A stretch of DNA of 64,000 nt from Arion vulgaris (lineage: Eukaryota > Mollusca > Gastropoda > Stylommatophora > Arionidae). This document shows, piece after piece, positions 1 to 9,984 of the stretch. The stretch covers positions 27,995,253 to 28,059,252 of the forward strand of contig CM036767.1 in assembly GCA_020796225.1 (NCBI GenBank). The letters run 5' to 3'. The position numbers and the translations under genes were made by a program. Under the pieces are notes generated by a model that saw only the letters and a list, made by a program, of their open reading frames with translations, was not told where the DNA came from and searched no databases. Within the stretch, counting starts at the first letter, position 1. Each line of letters opens with the position of its first letter.

Positions 1-364
<364 letters not shown>

Positions 365-649
365 GATTAATAGTTAGTTAGCTGGGTATTCCAAAATAAA
401 ACGCAAACAGACTACAAACGTTGAATATGAAAAAAAACACACGCAGAGTACTTGCCTTAAATACTTCCCAACTTTGCGCGAAGCCGAGACGCGATTGGCC
501 AAAACGGTAGTAACTAGCGAGCCTGCCGATTGGCTAGAATCTTTTCGTCCTCGCCGTTTTTACCACTGCTGTCATATATAAACAGTTGAGCGGGTCCGTC
601 GACATCAAACAAACAAACAAAACGTCGACATTTTCCGTCTGATCATAAA
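365..649. promoter_or_regulatory. Divergent H2A/H2B promoter, unit 1
   Basis: This intergenic region serves both genes. For H2B (+) there is a clear TATA box, TATATAAA, at 575-582. For H2A (-) a TATTTAAG-type TATA box lies at 456-463. Two ATTGG (inverted CCAAT) boxes stand at 494-498 and 529-533. This is the usual layout of replication-dependent histone promoters. The H2B leader holds GTCGACATCAA at 598-608, a (CAAA)n run, and a second GTCGACAT at 624-631. In other units the first of these is where LINE-B is inserted. Confidence 0.85.
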
Positions 650-674
650 ATGCCTCCAAAAGTTTCTTCCAAAG
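650..674 (+). pseudogene. H2B: Histone H2B 5' fragment (codons 1-8) split off by LINE-A
   Basis: The ATG at 650-652 begins MPPKVSSK, the normal start of the H2B in this array. After codon 8 the sequence departs from H2B and reaches an in-frame stop at 683-685 inside inserted DNA. The rest of the gene resumes at 5936. The intervening 5.26 kb is a LINE in the same orientation. As assembled, this copy cannot make H2B. Confidence 0.88.
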
Positions 675-757
675 AGATTACATAAAGTTGGATGTGTTAA
701 TTTTGTGTTAGTTTTGTGTTAATTTTGTTTCTTTCGGACTACTTAACCATAATTTAA

Positions 758-1655
758 ATGGCAGCAAAAATTGCAACGATCACAGTCAAAGCTAAAGACT
801 TCTTAGAAGATGGACTTATACACCGGCCTGGCACGTTAATCATGACGGTCAACGGTGATATATCTCGATTGACATACTCAATGATGGCGGCTGTGCTCAC
901 GGGGCCAGCTGGCGTGGGACCAAACGGTGTAGCAACGCTATACCGCTTTGCAGACCCACACAGGTGGTACGCCACACTGAGCACTGCCGCTCACATTCAA
1001 CATTATAAAAGACTACATTCTAAAAGAATTGAGTGGGGGAAACCTCAAATCAGCATTTTAATCGAACATTTAGAATTGGAAAAAAACAAAGGAGTGTTAC
1101 ACTGGCTGCCTCCTACCTCAACAAAGGAAGGAGTAACAGAACTAGCTAAAACTATAACGCAAGATCCAGAAACAGAAGTGTTCAAAATCCAAAGCGCGAG
1201 TGACAAATGGACATTTTATTATAAAGAAAATAAAAGCCATCAAATCGCCCATTTCGTGAATTTAGATATAGACGGCGACGCCAAAACCAACCAACAAATA
1301 TGGATTACCCTGCCTGGCAGACGCACACAGTGCACAATCTGCGGGCAGGATAACCATTGGGTTAGCCAATGCCCTGAGAAAAAAAAAAACAACAAAGAAA
1401 ACTGAAGAAAACAATACAGATATCAGATTTACAAAAACAACAAGAGAGAAAGAAAGAACCACAGAAACACAAGAAAACACACAGACCTCATCGGAATCAG
1501 AAAACAACACTAGAAGCGAATACAAACAAGTCGAAAGTAGAAGAAAAAGGAAAAGAACTAGAAACAACACCCCGACAAATAGAACACCGACAAACAACAT
1601 AGACACCCCAACACCAAAAGAACAACCCACCAACAGAATACCAAACCATCACTAA
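758..1655 (+). CDS. LINE-A ORF1 protein (zinc-knuckle, nucleic-acid binding), frameshifted
   Basis: ORF1 proteins of LINEs bind the element RNA and act as chaperones. Open from 758 to 1405 (215 aa), with a CCHC zinc knuckle near the end: CTICGQDNHWVSQC, fitting C-x2-C-x4-H-x4-C. The frame stops after a run of ten A's near 1380. Shifting by one base opens a hydrophilic Lys/Thr/Asn-rich tail that runs to a stop near 1655, so the true protein is probably about 300 aa and the break is a homopolymer miscall. No protease or integrase domain is present, which argues against an LTR gag. Confidence 0.7.
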
Positions 1656-1876
1656 CAAGCGGGGCAGGCAAGGTCAGGCAAGGGGGCGGCGGTGTGGCAG
1701 GTGAGAGAGCAGCCTACCACATCAGAAACAGAAGACACAGATGAAGAAACACCTCAATGTGGATAGGACATGACACAGAAGAGTTAAAGATCCACCTTCA
1801 CACAGAATCAAACCACAGACATCCAAGACGAGCCAAGAACACAGCAAGTATGAATGAATGAATGAAAGAAACACGC

Positions 1877-1878
<2 letters not shown>

Positions 1879-1909
<31 letters not shown>

Positions 1910-1930
1910 ACCTCTACACACACACACAAA
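1879..1930 (+). repeat. (CA)n microsatellite between LINE-A ORF1 and ORF2
   Basis: About 15 CA repeats followed by a short interruption and more CA, just before the ORF2 start at 1932. The same tract, shorter, stands at 51441-51475 in the second long copy, so it belongs to the element. Confidence 0.85.
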
Positions 1931-1931
1931 A

Positions 1932-4900
1932 ATGGCTTCCAGTAGACACAAAATACGCATTATATCTCTCGGTCATAAGACACTTGAAATACAAAACACA
2001 ACATACTATCGACCTAGCACACAGACACAAACCTGACTTCATTCTATTACAAGAAACACACATCAACAAAGCAACGCTTGCCCACAAAAACAACCCACCT
2101 ACAAACAACACCCATAGGGAATACAAGAGTGGCAACACATAGAAATGGGGGAAAGGGGAGTAGCAACAATACAGATATCAGACGACTGGGAAACAACACA
2201 CTGCCATAACGACACAGAGGGAAGAATATTGATAACACAAACCAAGTACAAACGGTAAGAAGATACACACAATAGTCAACATATATGCAACGGCCACACG
2301 ACATGAACAACCCCCTATTCTACAAGTATAATGTCACACTAATTAAAAAGGTACCATAACCAACACATTACAATGGGAGGAGACTTCAACTGCATCACAC
2401 ACAAGCTTGACAACTCGGACAGAACAACAACGCGACAAAGAAAACAAGCCAGGCACTGGCAACACTAAACAGAATACTGGAGAAATATTCACTCGTGACG
2501 CATATAGACACACCTTCCCAAAAGGAACAGAAACAACATATCAAGATCAAACACATATCACAAGAAGGAAATCAAGAATAGACAAATTTTACACAGAAGC
2601 GTCTTCCAAAATTAGCAAAATAGAGCACGTCTCAAACACACTACACCACAGACCACAAAGCAGTAATTCTAACACTAAACGATGACACTATAAACAAAAG
2701 ATCACCACACTGGAAATTTAACGACACCCTGACAAAACAAGTTTTTTACAGACACAATAAATATTATTAGAAGACTACACCAAAGATGCACCATCGGATA
2801 ACTAACAAACTACCGGACCACTAAAAAAATGACAGTTAAAGAAGTTACACAACTACTAGCAACACAAATACAGAAAGAATCCAAACGACAAACAAGAATA
2901 CTAGAAGAAGCCATAAGATTAACTCGACCGATGACTGGAAACGCACCACAAATACACACACTCAATGATGAACTAATTAAGTACAACAATATACCTACCA
3001 AGGCCCTCACCTCAGAGCAAACTGAACACCAACGCACACGAAATACCCTCTAGAGACTTTTTTACAATAGAATACAGACAGAAACAAAACAAATATATGA
3101 AATTCAGAATGAAAAAGGAGAAACACTAACAGAAGATCAGGGAATAATTAACACTTTCCACACATACTATAAGCAATTGTACACGCTGGAACACACTGCA
3201 CTACAAACAGGGAAATATTTGTTATACGTCAAAAACTCATGACCAAAACAAAACCACTCTAGACCAAACCAATAATAACACAAAACCTAGAAATAGCACT
3301 AAACACATTACAAGAAAGTAAAACACCAGGACCAGACGGACTAACCACTGGTTTCTACAAAAATTCTTCCCATAATAGGGCCACTCCTATTTAAAGTATT
3401 AAATGAATCCCTAAAACAAACCAACTACCAAATAGCATGAATCAAGCATAGCATAACACTCATAACCCAAGGATAACACAGATACGCAACAAACTAAAAA
3501 CTACAAGACCAATATCCTCATTGAATACAGATTACAAAATACAACTTCAAAAACCTTGACTTCTAAAATTAGCCCCTTCATGAAAGACTTAGTTCACACA
3601 GACCAACAATGTAGCATGCATGAAACAACATAAACACACACATTTCATAAGAGACATAATTCAATACTCACTGAAAAGACATACAAACATCAATATTATC
3701 CTTTAGACCAAGAGAAGGCCTTTGACAGAGTCTCACACGAATACCTTACGATACGTTGCTAATGGAATGCAATATAGGGCCAACTACGCCAGCTGGATAA
3801 ACTTTGCATAAAACCCAGAAAGCGCGCTGATCATAAATCAAGAACCTATCAAAACCAATATTAATAAAAAGATTGCAGAGGCAGGGATGCCCTTTATCGC
3901 CTTTTATTGTACGGCTAGCGCCGGAACCATTACTGGAAAAAATTGCAGAGACCAGGAATGTCAAGGGCACCTTTATACCTGGACTGGGAGAAAAAAAACT
4001 CATAGCATATGCAGATCACAATATTTTCCCACCTAACAACAAATCCATAGAGAATATACTCCAAACATTCCAAGAATACAATGATAGCGGGGCAAAAATA
4101 AATGATACAGAAGTCCCAAATAATGGGAATAGGTAAATTTAAGTATAACCGATTTCCCCTTTAACTTAATACAAGTCAATAAGATAAAATTATACGGAAT
4201 CATCTTTGCTAAACAACTCCTTTTAATAGGAAACAAAGACATATGGCAAATGTAGTCACTATACAGATTAAAAACGCTTGAAACATACAAATACACAATA
4301 AACATTGATATTTCGGGCAGAAGCATGATAGTAAACACGTACATCATACCAACACAATATATACATCTAATGTTTTTCAACCCCCGCCACAAACTATAAG
4401 AGAAATCCAAACTACCATCAGGAACTTCCATTTTCTAAAAACATACACTACACGCGATAGCCATCAGGACACTAATACAACAGAAAGAGAGAGGGGGAAT
4501 ATCCCTTTACATGACATAAAACGCGAATACAAACTCCAGAGAATCTGCTTGTGTGGTGAGACATGATAAAACAACCTGACGAATACACTTTAGCACACTA
4601 CTATATAGGCCTACGATTAACAAAACTTCACCCAATAAGCAATAAATACACCCCACTATTTCGAACACTACCAAAATTTACCACAGTGCATTCAAAGCAT
4701 AAAAGATAATGAAAAACCAAATACACAAGCCCGTAAAAGAGATATATATAAACACCTAATTAAAGCACAAGAACCAGCACTAAACAACAGAATAAAAAGA
4801 GGATACACCTATTTTGTCACAGACTAAATTTTGCCAGATTTTTAGAAACTTACATAAAACGCAAACATCTAAACAAGCAAAAGAAGTCACATACAGATTA

Positions 4901-5244
4901 CTCTTCAACATCACACCGGTAGGATACAGGACAGTGACGCTGGGCCAAATGTTACCTCTGCAACCAAAAGACAAGAGACAGAAGACCATATTTTCTTCCA
5001 TTGCAACACAATACAACTAGCATTAAACTCACTACAAACAACAATGAACACAAACAAGATAGACACATATAAAGCAATCATGATAAATGTACTACCACCA
5101 ACACCCATAAACCCACAAAGAGAACATTACAGATTATTGGCAGAATTTCGACACCTGGTGTGGGAGTGCAGAAAACAAAAGCCAAATACGACCAATGACA
5201 ACATAAACATAGACTATTTAGACACATTTACGAGCAGAGAATAG
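1932..5244 (+). pseudogene. LINE-A ORF2: APE endonuclease plus reverse transcriptase, multiply frameshifted
   Basis: ORF2 nicks target DNA and reverse transcribes the element RNA at the nick. It starts MASSRHKIRIISL at 1932. Motifs in order, in changing frames: endonuclease PDFILLQETH near 2030, GGDFNCI near 2375 and TDHKAV near 2655; reverse transcriptase PGPDGL near 3330, RPIS near 3510, DQEKAFDRVSH near 3705, QGCPLSP near 3885 and the catalytic YADD box near 4010, here read as YADH and intact as YADD in the copy near 53420. A C-terminal zinc motif (CYLC, then HIFFHC) lies near 4950-5020. Many indels break the frame, so it is not functional as read. Intact length would be about 1,100 aa, typical of L1-like ORF2. 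Confidence 0.78.
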
Positions 5245-5628
5245 CAAACATGATAAAATAAACGTCATACCAACAACGCAACAAACAAACGAATCAATAA
5301 CACTGGGAGATGTCGCACCCAAGTCACGAGTGGAAGTATGAACGAAATGCATTAATTACCGCAACCACAAACTAAGCCAAGTCACAGGACGAACACAACC
5401 AGACCAATCCCAAGCAAACACAACGACTAAGTAACATAAGAAATTGGGACATGTCACACCCAAAACACGAATGAATGCAATAACAAATATAAAAGTTACA
5501 ACAACTACTAACTCCGAACTAGGAGTATTGCTCCCATTTAATTGTCATTTACACAGCAGCATTTATTGAATTATGTATGGAAATTATTGTTTATAATTAT
5601 GTTGTTTTCCCTTCACCATGTATTGAAT
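5245..5628 (+). other. LINE-A 3' UTR, first part
   Basis: Non-coding sequence between the ORF2 stop and the internal A-rich tract. It has several short A/C-rich stretches but no recognisable gene. The same sequence occurs near 15440-15770 and 54600-54980. Confidence 0.6.
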
Positions 5629-5644
5629 ATAAAAAAAAAAAAAA

Positions 5645-5675
<31 letters not shown>

Positions 5676-5761
5676 AAAAAAAAAAAATAAAAAAAAAAAA
5701 AAATAAAAAAAAAAAAAAATAAAAAAAAAAAATAAAAAAAAAAAATAAAAAAAAAAAAAAA
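5629..5761 (+). repeat. Internal A-rich tract of LINE-A
   Basis: About 130 bp of A runs broken by single T's. It is followed by another 150 bp of element and then the terminal A run. It recurs at 54982-55066. In the inverted unit the element appears to end at this tract (near 62968-62987), so it may act as an alternative poly(A) end. Confidence 0.8.
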
Positions 5762-5935
5762 TTTGCGTGATGGTAGTGAACCTGAAAGGCAACACAAAGT
5801 ACAAAGCACATCTCCTGACTTTTCTTTCTTTATGTTATAATTTACAAAACAAAACGTTTGAAATAGAAAACTTTTTCTTTATTGCATTGTATATTATTGA
5901 TTGCATTATTGGAAAAAAAAAAAAAAAAAAAAAAA

Positions 5936-6270
5936 GCCGGCAAAGCCAAGGCTGTACGCACTGGTGACAAGAAGAAGAAGCGCAGGAGAAAGGAAAGCTA
6001 CAGCATCTACATTTACAAAGTATGAAGCAGGTTCACCCCCTGATACTGGTATCTCATCCAAGGCAATGTCAATCATGAACTTCGTTTGTAGAACGACATC
6101 TCGAGTTAATCTCCAACCAAAGCTTGGCCGCCCGGCCCACTACAAACGGTAGTACCATCACTTCTAGGGAGATCCAGACCGCTGTTCGCCTGCTGCTGCC
6201 CGGTGAGCTCGCCAAACACGCCGTTAGCGAGGGTACCAAAGCTGTAACCAAGTATACCACCAGCAAGTAG
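5936..6270 (+). pseudogene. H2B: Histone H2B 3' part (unit 1), beyond LINE-A
   Basis: Resumes H2B at the [21 protein letters not shown] region and runs to the stop at 6268-6270, ending [17 protein letters not shown]. The histone fold is recognisable but has indels near 6030 ([10 protein letters not shown] region) and 6080-6130 ([11 protein letters not shown], then EASRLAHY), unlike the cleaner copy at 44014. It is separated from its own start codon by LINE-A. A histone stem-loop follows. Confidence 0.88.
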
Positions 6271-6299
6271 AATCCTTTCAACAACAACAACACACCATC

Positions 6300-6316
6300 G
6301 GCCCTTTTCTAGGGCC
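6300..6316 (+). terminator. Histone 3' stem-loop of H2B, unit 1
   Basis: GGCCCT stem, loop, AGGGCC, with one extra T compared with the perfect copy at 44409. SLBP binds this hairpin in histone pre-mRNA. A CAAGAGTT motif at 6356-6363 lies where the U7 snRNA target (histone downstream element) is expected. Confidence 0.88.
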
Positions 6317-6370
6317 TCTGCAATATTCCCCTATTAACAATAATTAGTCTTGGTGCAAGAGTTGGATAAC

Positions 6371-6710
6371 AAAGACACATGCACACATTCAATGTTATTT
6401 AGATGTTACATACATAAAAGACGAGTTACGCTCATAAAGGTAACAGTTCCGACACACACCCAAAAACCCCAACTAGAAGTCAAAAGACAGGAAGGTAGGT
6501 GCCTTCAAAGTGGCTTATTGATTTTTTTTTAAAAAAAGACATACAAAATAAGCTGCCCGTTCCTCTTCCACCAAACGTATCGCAGATTAGTCGCCAGTGC
6601 AAGGGCGGCTCTCGATATGTCATCAAAATATTCAAAACAAACTAAAGCAGTTTGCGATACTAAAGAAGAAAACCGCTTCTTACAACGAAAGTGAATATCG
6701 GCAGCGGGGA
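6371..6710. other. Spacer between H2B and the first 5S gene
   Basis: AT-rich non-coding spacer with no gene seen. The same spacer lies at about 12690-12930, 16318-16617, 23510-23880, 32410-32790, 44471-44830 and, reversed, 62190-62570. In several copies it ends in a purine-rich GAAAGAAAGAAG run next to the 5S terminator. Confidence 0.7.
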
Positions 6711-6716
6711 AAAAAT

Positions 6717-6840
6717 GTCTACAACACGTGGTGTTCCTGAAGCGGTCACCCATCTAAGTACTAATTCACGCCCGACGTTGCTTTTGACTTCGGTGATCGG
6801 ACGAGAACCGGTATTTTCAACGTGGTATGGCCGCAGTGAC
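6717..6840 (-). rRNA. 5S rRNA: 5S rRNA, copy 1 of unit 1
   Basis: Reverse strand matches animal 5S rRNA: GGTTCTCGTCCGATCACCGA, AGCAACGTCGGGCGTG, GTACTTAGATGGGTGACCGC and a CACCACGTGTTGTAGA 3' end. The pol III internal control region is within this span. A T6 terminator on the minus strand follows at 6711-6716. Small insertions near both ends may be sequencing error. Confidence 0.92.
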
Positions 6841-7168
6841 AAAGCAGTGCTTCACATAGTATTACGTAGTTAAGTTTTTATTTTAGTGGCGCTGCATTTA
6901 CAATCGTACCATATTGCAGTCATAGCAATCACACACAACTATTCTTAACAGCAGCAAACAACAATATCGGTAAGCAATAAGACAGTGCATAAAAAAAAAG
7001 ATCAAATGAATTGTTTTGAAATAACGTTTTGAATAAACTTGGAAAAGAGGTGACCTTTTTGGGGGAACTGTATACACTATTTGCCGTGTGGCTTCATATA
7101 GTAGACCACTGATTCTCCATTAAAAAAACCAGATAACAAAAAATATTCAAAAGAAGGGGGGAAAAAAT
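6841..7168. other. Spacer between the two 5S genes
   Basis: About 330 bp, AT-rich, no gene seen. It is repeated between the 5S pairs of every unit, so the 5S pair looks like a duplicated gene plus flank. Confidence 0.65.
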
Positions 7169-7290
7169 GTCTACAACACGTGGTGTTCCCAAGCGGTCAC
7201 CCATCTAAGTACTAACCACGCCTGACGCGTTGCCTGACTTTCGGTGATCGGACGAGAACCGGCATTTTAACGTGGGTATGGCCGTGTGAT
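7169..7290 (-). rRNA. 5S rRNA: 5S rRNA, copy 2 of unit 1
   Basis: Same gene as at 6717: CGGTTCTCGTCCGATCACCG and GGTGACCGCTTGGGAACACC are intact. A few bases are changed near GTTGCCTGACTT, and the 5' end is altered beyond GGCC. A T6 run on the minus strand follows. Confidence 0.9.
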
Positions 7291-7533
7291 GAAAGTGAGT
7301 GTCCCAGCTGCAGTAGGTGCTATATGTATAGTTAAGTACTATGTACTATTCTATTTTAGTGTGTATGGTGCCTTCACGGCCTGTAGACAAACCATACTGC
7401 AGGCATGTACAATCACACACAACTATTTCCAATAATGTAAGAGCAGCCAAAGGCGCATCTTATTTTATTTGGTTTGTAAACACAAACCCTGGCCAGGAAC
7501 TGTTTAGGAATGCTAATTGGGATAATTTGGGGT

Positions 7534-7550
7534 GGCCCCTGAAAAGGGCC
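7534..7550 (-). terminator. Histone 3' stem-loop of H4, unit 1
   Basis: Minus strand reads GGCCCT, TTTC loop, AGGGGCC. It lies about 25 bases after the H4 stop. One extra G compared with the copy at 45643. Confidence 0.85.
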
Positions 7551-7575
7551 TGCGATGTAAATCAAAGGTTGCTGT

Positions 7576-7889
7576 TTAACCTCCGAAACCGTAGAGTGCA
7601 TGTCCCCTGACGCTTGAGGGCGTACACGACATCCATAGAAGGTGACTGCCTTCCCCTCTTTGGCGTGCTCGGTGTAGGTGATCATGTCATTGAATGACGT
7701 TTCAGAAAACTTTGAGAACACCTCGGTTTCTTCGCAGACAGACCAGAGATTCTCTGACACCACCTCTGCGTGCAAGACGCATTTAACAGCGGGTTTGGGC
7801 ATACTTCGGACGTTATCGCGCAAACTTTGCGATGACGCTTAGCTCCTCCTTTCCAAGTCCTTTACCCCTCCTTTACCACGTCCAGACAT
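7576..7889 (-). CDS. H4: Histone H4, unit 1 (diverged, frameshifted)
   Basis: Core histone H4. Starts [13 protein letters not shown] at 7887-7889 and ends TLYGFGG-type coding just before the stop at 7576-7578. Length is near the usual 103 codons. Compared with the unit 5 copy, this one has base substitutions as well as indels, for example where [17 protein letters not shown] is expected the sequence has changed at several codons. H4 barely changes in nature, so this copy is probably a decaying member of the array. It is followed by its own stem-loop and then the 5S pair. Confidence 0.88.
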
Positions 7890-8040
7890 GTTTATGCTTC
7901 TTAACGATATCTTTCGCAAACTTTTTGCAACTGATATATATAGCAACAACACATCGAGAAAGTCATGACGTCACGCAACATGGCGGATAGAAAAGTCCTC
8001 ATCCGATTAATGCAGAATGGTTTTCTATTCAATAGACATG
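7890..8040 (-). promoter_or_regulatory. H4 promoter, unit 1
   Basis: On the minus strand, upstream of H4: TATA-like run at 7934-7942 and a TGACGTCA (CRE-type) site at 7966-7973. The other units show only the TGACAT half of this site. The CCAAT box seen near 46097 in unit 5 is altered here near 8005. Confidence 0.7.
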
Positions 8041-8776
8041 ACTTCGGTATGCTTAACCTGAAACTAACAGTCCTAATGTGTGAATTACATCTGCTCTTTA
8101 TTGCTGCTGTTGTTGTCAGGGAGAATGTTTCTTAACAGTAATAAGAATAGCTAGTTCACATCACTATCGTTCCTTCCCACACCAACATAGATATAGCAGT
8201 AGTTTAATCCCAGCTCTGATAAATCTTCGCTCACTACACTGTTAGGTCGTGGCTAGTCAGTCTGAATCTCCAATTTGCCACTGCATCACCACTTCTAATG
8301 GGTGGGTTTGGGTGGGTCTTCACATAATTCTAAAATTTAAAATAAGATAGGTCGATAGGTCGGGATCTAAAGTTCTAAACCATCTCTTATTAATTCATTT
8401 GGATATTATGTCACATGTTTACTGATAAAGCATAACTTTATGTCTAAGTACAACTAGCGTGGAGGTAGCAAAGAAGTGGAAATTATGTCTTGTTAGCTGC
8501 ATGTTCGTTAAGTGTTATGTGTATCTAGTCCCACAATCTCAAATCACTGATAACGGGACACAGGGTGGTGGAGAATTGCAGGAACATAGAGGTGAGGTGG
8601 ATGGGGATATTGTGTAACAAAGTAAGTACTCCCAGGAGGAGCACACATACACATTTACTGTTAAGATTTTAGGGGGCAAATAGTAGCAAGACTTGGACTA
8701 GTAGGGTCAAATGTAAAACCATTCAAGTGAGGTGTGTTGTGTGGTGCTGTTGTAAGAGGAGAGGTGTGTGATATTG
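8041..8776. other. Spacer between H4 promoter and H3 3' end
   Basis: About 740 bp with no gene seen. It contains short low-complexity runs (TTG repeats near 8110, GGGTGGGTTTGGGTGGG near 8300). It is present in all units. Confidence 0.65.
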
Positions 8777-8817
8777 AACTCTTGTGAACGACGCATGAGT
8801 TAATTGAGAAATGCTGC

Positions 8818-8831
8818 GTCCTAAAAAGGAC
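8818..8831 (-). terminator. Histone 3' stem-loop of H3, unit 1
   Basis: Minus strand GTCCT, loop, AGGAC. Downstream on the minus strand, CAAGAGTT at 8777-8784 matches the motif found after H2B and is the likely U7 target. Confidence 0.82.
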
Positions 8832-8855
8832 CTTTGATCTTTTTGTAATATGTGC

Positions 8856-9390
<535 letters not shown>

Positions 9391-9654
9391 CTACTGCGAA
9401 CAACATAACAAACAACAAAGACAAGACAGACATTTCATGTAATATTAACTCATATGATGTTGCAGGAACTAGAGAAGGAAAGAGGAATGAAGAAAGACAA
9501 GAAAGAAAGGCCGTCATTCATTCACTAGATCTATCTTATCCTAACTTATCCTATCCTATCCTATTCTATCTATCTATCAAAATCTAATTAACTATAATTG
9601 CTCGCTGGCCTGGCACTCGTCCTAAAAATGACTGTCTGTTGATTATTGTGTTCT
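9391..9654. other. Spacer upstream of H3
   Basis: No gene seen. It holds a pyrimidine-rich CTATC/TATCC run near 9530-9575. Confidence 0.6.
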
Positions 9655-9673
9655 TGTGTGTATGTATGTATGT
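9655..9673 (+). repeat. (TATG)n microsatellite
   Basis: About four TATG repeats next to a stem-loop. The tract is longer in other units (26545-26574 has about seven), a variable marker between copies. Confidence 0.8.
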
Positions 9674-9790
9674 AGTCCTGAGAAGGACTTTTAGTGAAAG
9701 ACTTGTTTTTGTCCTACTTTATACGAGGCACCGGAAATCACAGATTGGAAGAAAGTCTATGTACTTCGTTCTGATTGGCTACTAAGACAG
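9674..9790 (-). promoter_or_regulatory. H3-like promoter directly followed by a histone stem-loop, with no ORF
   Basis: On the minus strand: CCAAT boxes at 9774-9778 and 9744-9748, TATAAAG at 9717-9723, then AGTCCTTCTCAGGACT at 9674-9689. The last is a 6-bp stem with a TCTC loop, which fits the histone stem-loop consensus. GATTGGAAGAAAGT and TCTGATTGGCT are shared exactly with the H3 promoter 400 bp away. Only about 28 bases separate TATA from hairpin, so no coding region fits. It may be a histone gene that lost its coding part, or a very short non-coding transcript. A clean copy stands at 59200-59301. Confidence 0.6.
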
Positions 9791-9984
9791 GGACAAGCCT
9801 ATCTATTATTATTTATTAGATGCTTGCTCCTCTGCTCTGTGAGCGTCTGTAGCACAAACCCAAGCGTACCTGGTTCAAACCACACGGTTGGCAAGTTTGG
9901 AAGCAAATTTGGCACCGTGCAGAAAGCAGTATAAGTGGTGCCTAGAAAATCAACGACTCATTTACTGTGGTTCTTCTTTTGTCG

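Larger units (their letters stand above)
675..5935 (+). mobile_element. LINE-A, L1/Tx1-like non-LTR retrotransposon inserted in H2B
   Basis: A 5.26-kb element without LTRs. In order it has a 5' UTR, ORF1 with a zinc knuckle, a (CA)n stretch, ORF2 with APE endonuclease and reverse transcriptase, an A-rich tract at 5629-5761, about 150 bp more, and a terminal A run at 5913-5935. It lies in H2B between TCCAAAG and GCCGGCAAAG. The normal gene has only about 10 bases between these points, so no target duplication is evident and the terminal A run has absorbed the A-rich target. The same 5' and 3' junctions occur in other units (3' end near 15994, 5' end near 50336), so one insertion has probably spread through the array. 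The family call rests on domain order and motifs, without a phylogeny. Confidence 0.85.

Noticed and set aside
758..1405. Retroviral or LTR-retrotransposon gag
   Set aside because: The single zinc knuckle could suggest gag, but there are no LTRs, protease or integrase, and an APE endonuclease-RT ORF follows, as in LINEs.
1262..1633. Minus-strand ORF opposite LINE-A ORF1
   Set aside because: Shadow of the A/C-rich coding strand; Val/Phe/Leu-rich with no domain.
5584..5811. Phe-rich or Lys-rich ORFs over the A-rich tract
   Set aside because: Translation of a homopolymer tract in the LINE-A 3' UTR; also near 54907-55248. Not genes.
7963..7975. Palindromic CRE (TGACGTCA) as a general H4 control site
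   Set aside because: Only unit 1 has the full palindrome; other units have TGACAT, so it is probably a single-copy change. Noted only in the promoter entry.
8041..8776. Hidden H1 gene in the H4-H3 spacer
   Set aside because: No Lys/Ala-rich frame or globular-domain sequence in either strand, in the clean copies of units 1 and 5.
9860..9900. tRNA gene, from a B-box-like GGTTCAAAC at 9872
   Set aside because: No A box at the right distance and no cloverleaf could be drawn; it lies in LINE-C-linked sequence.
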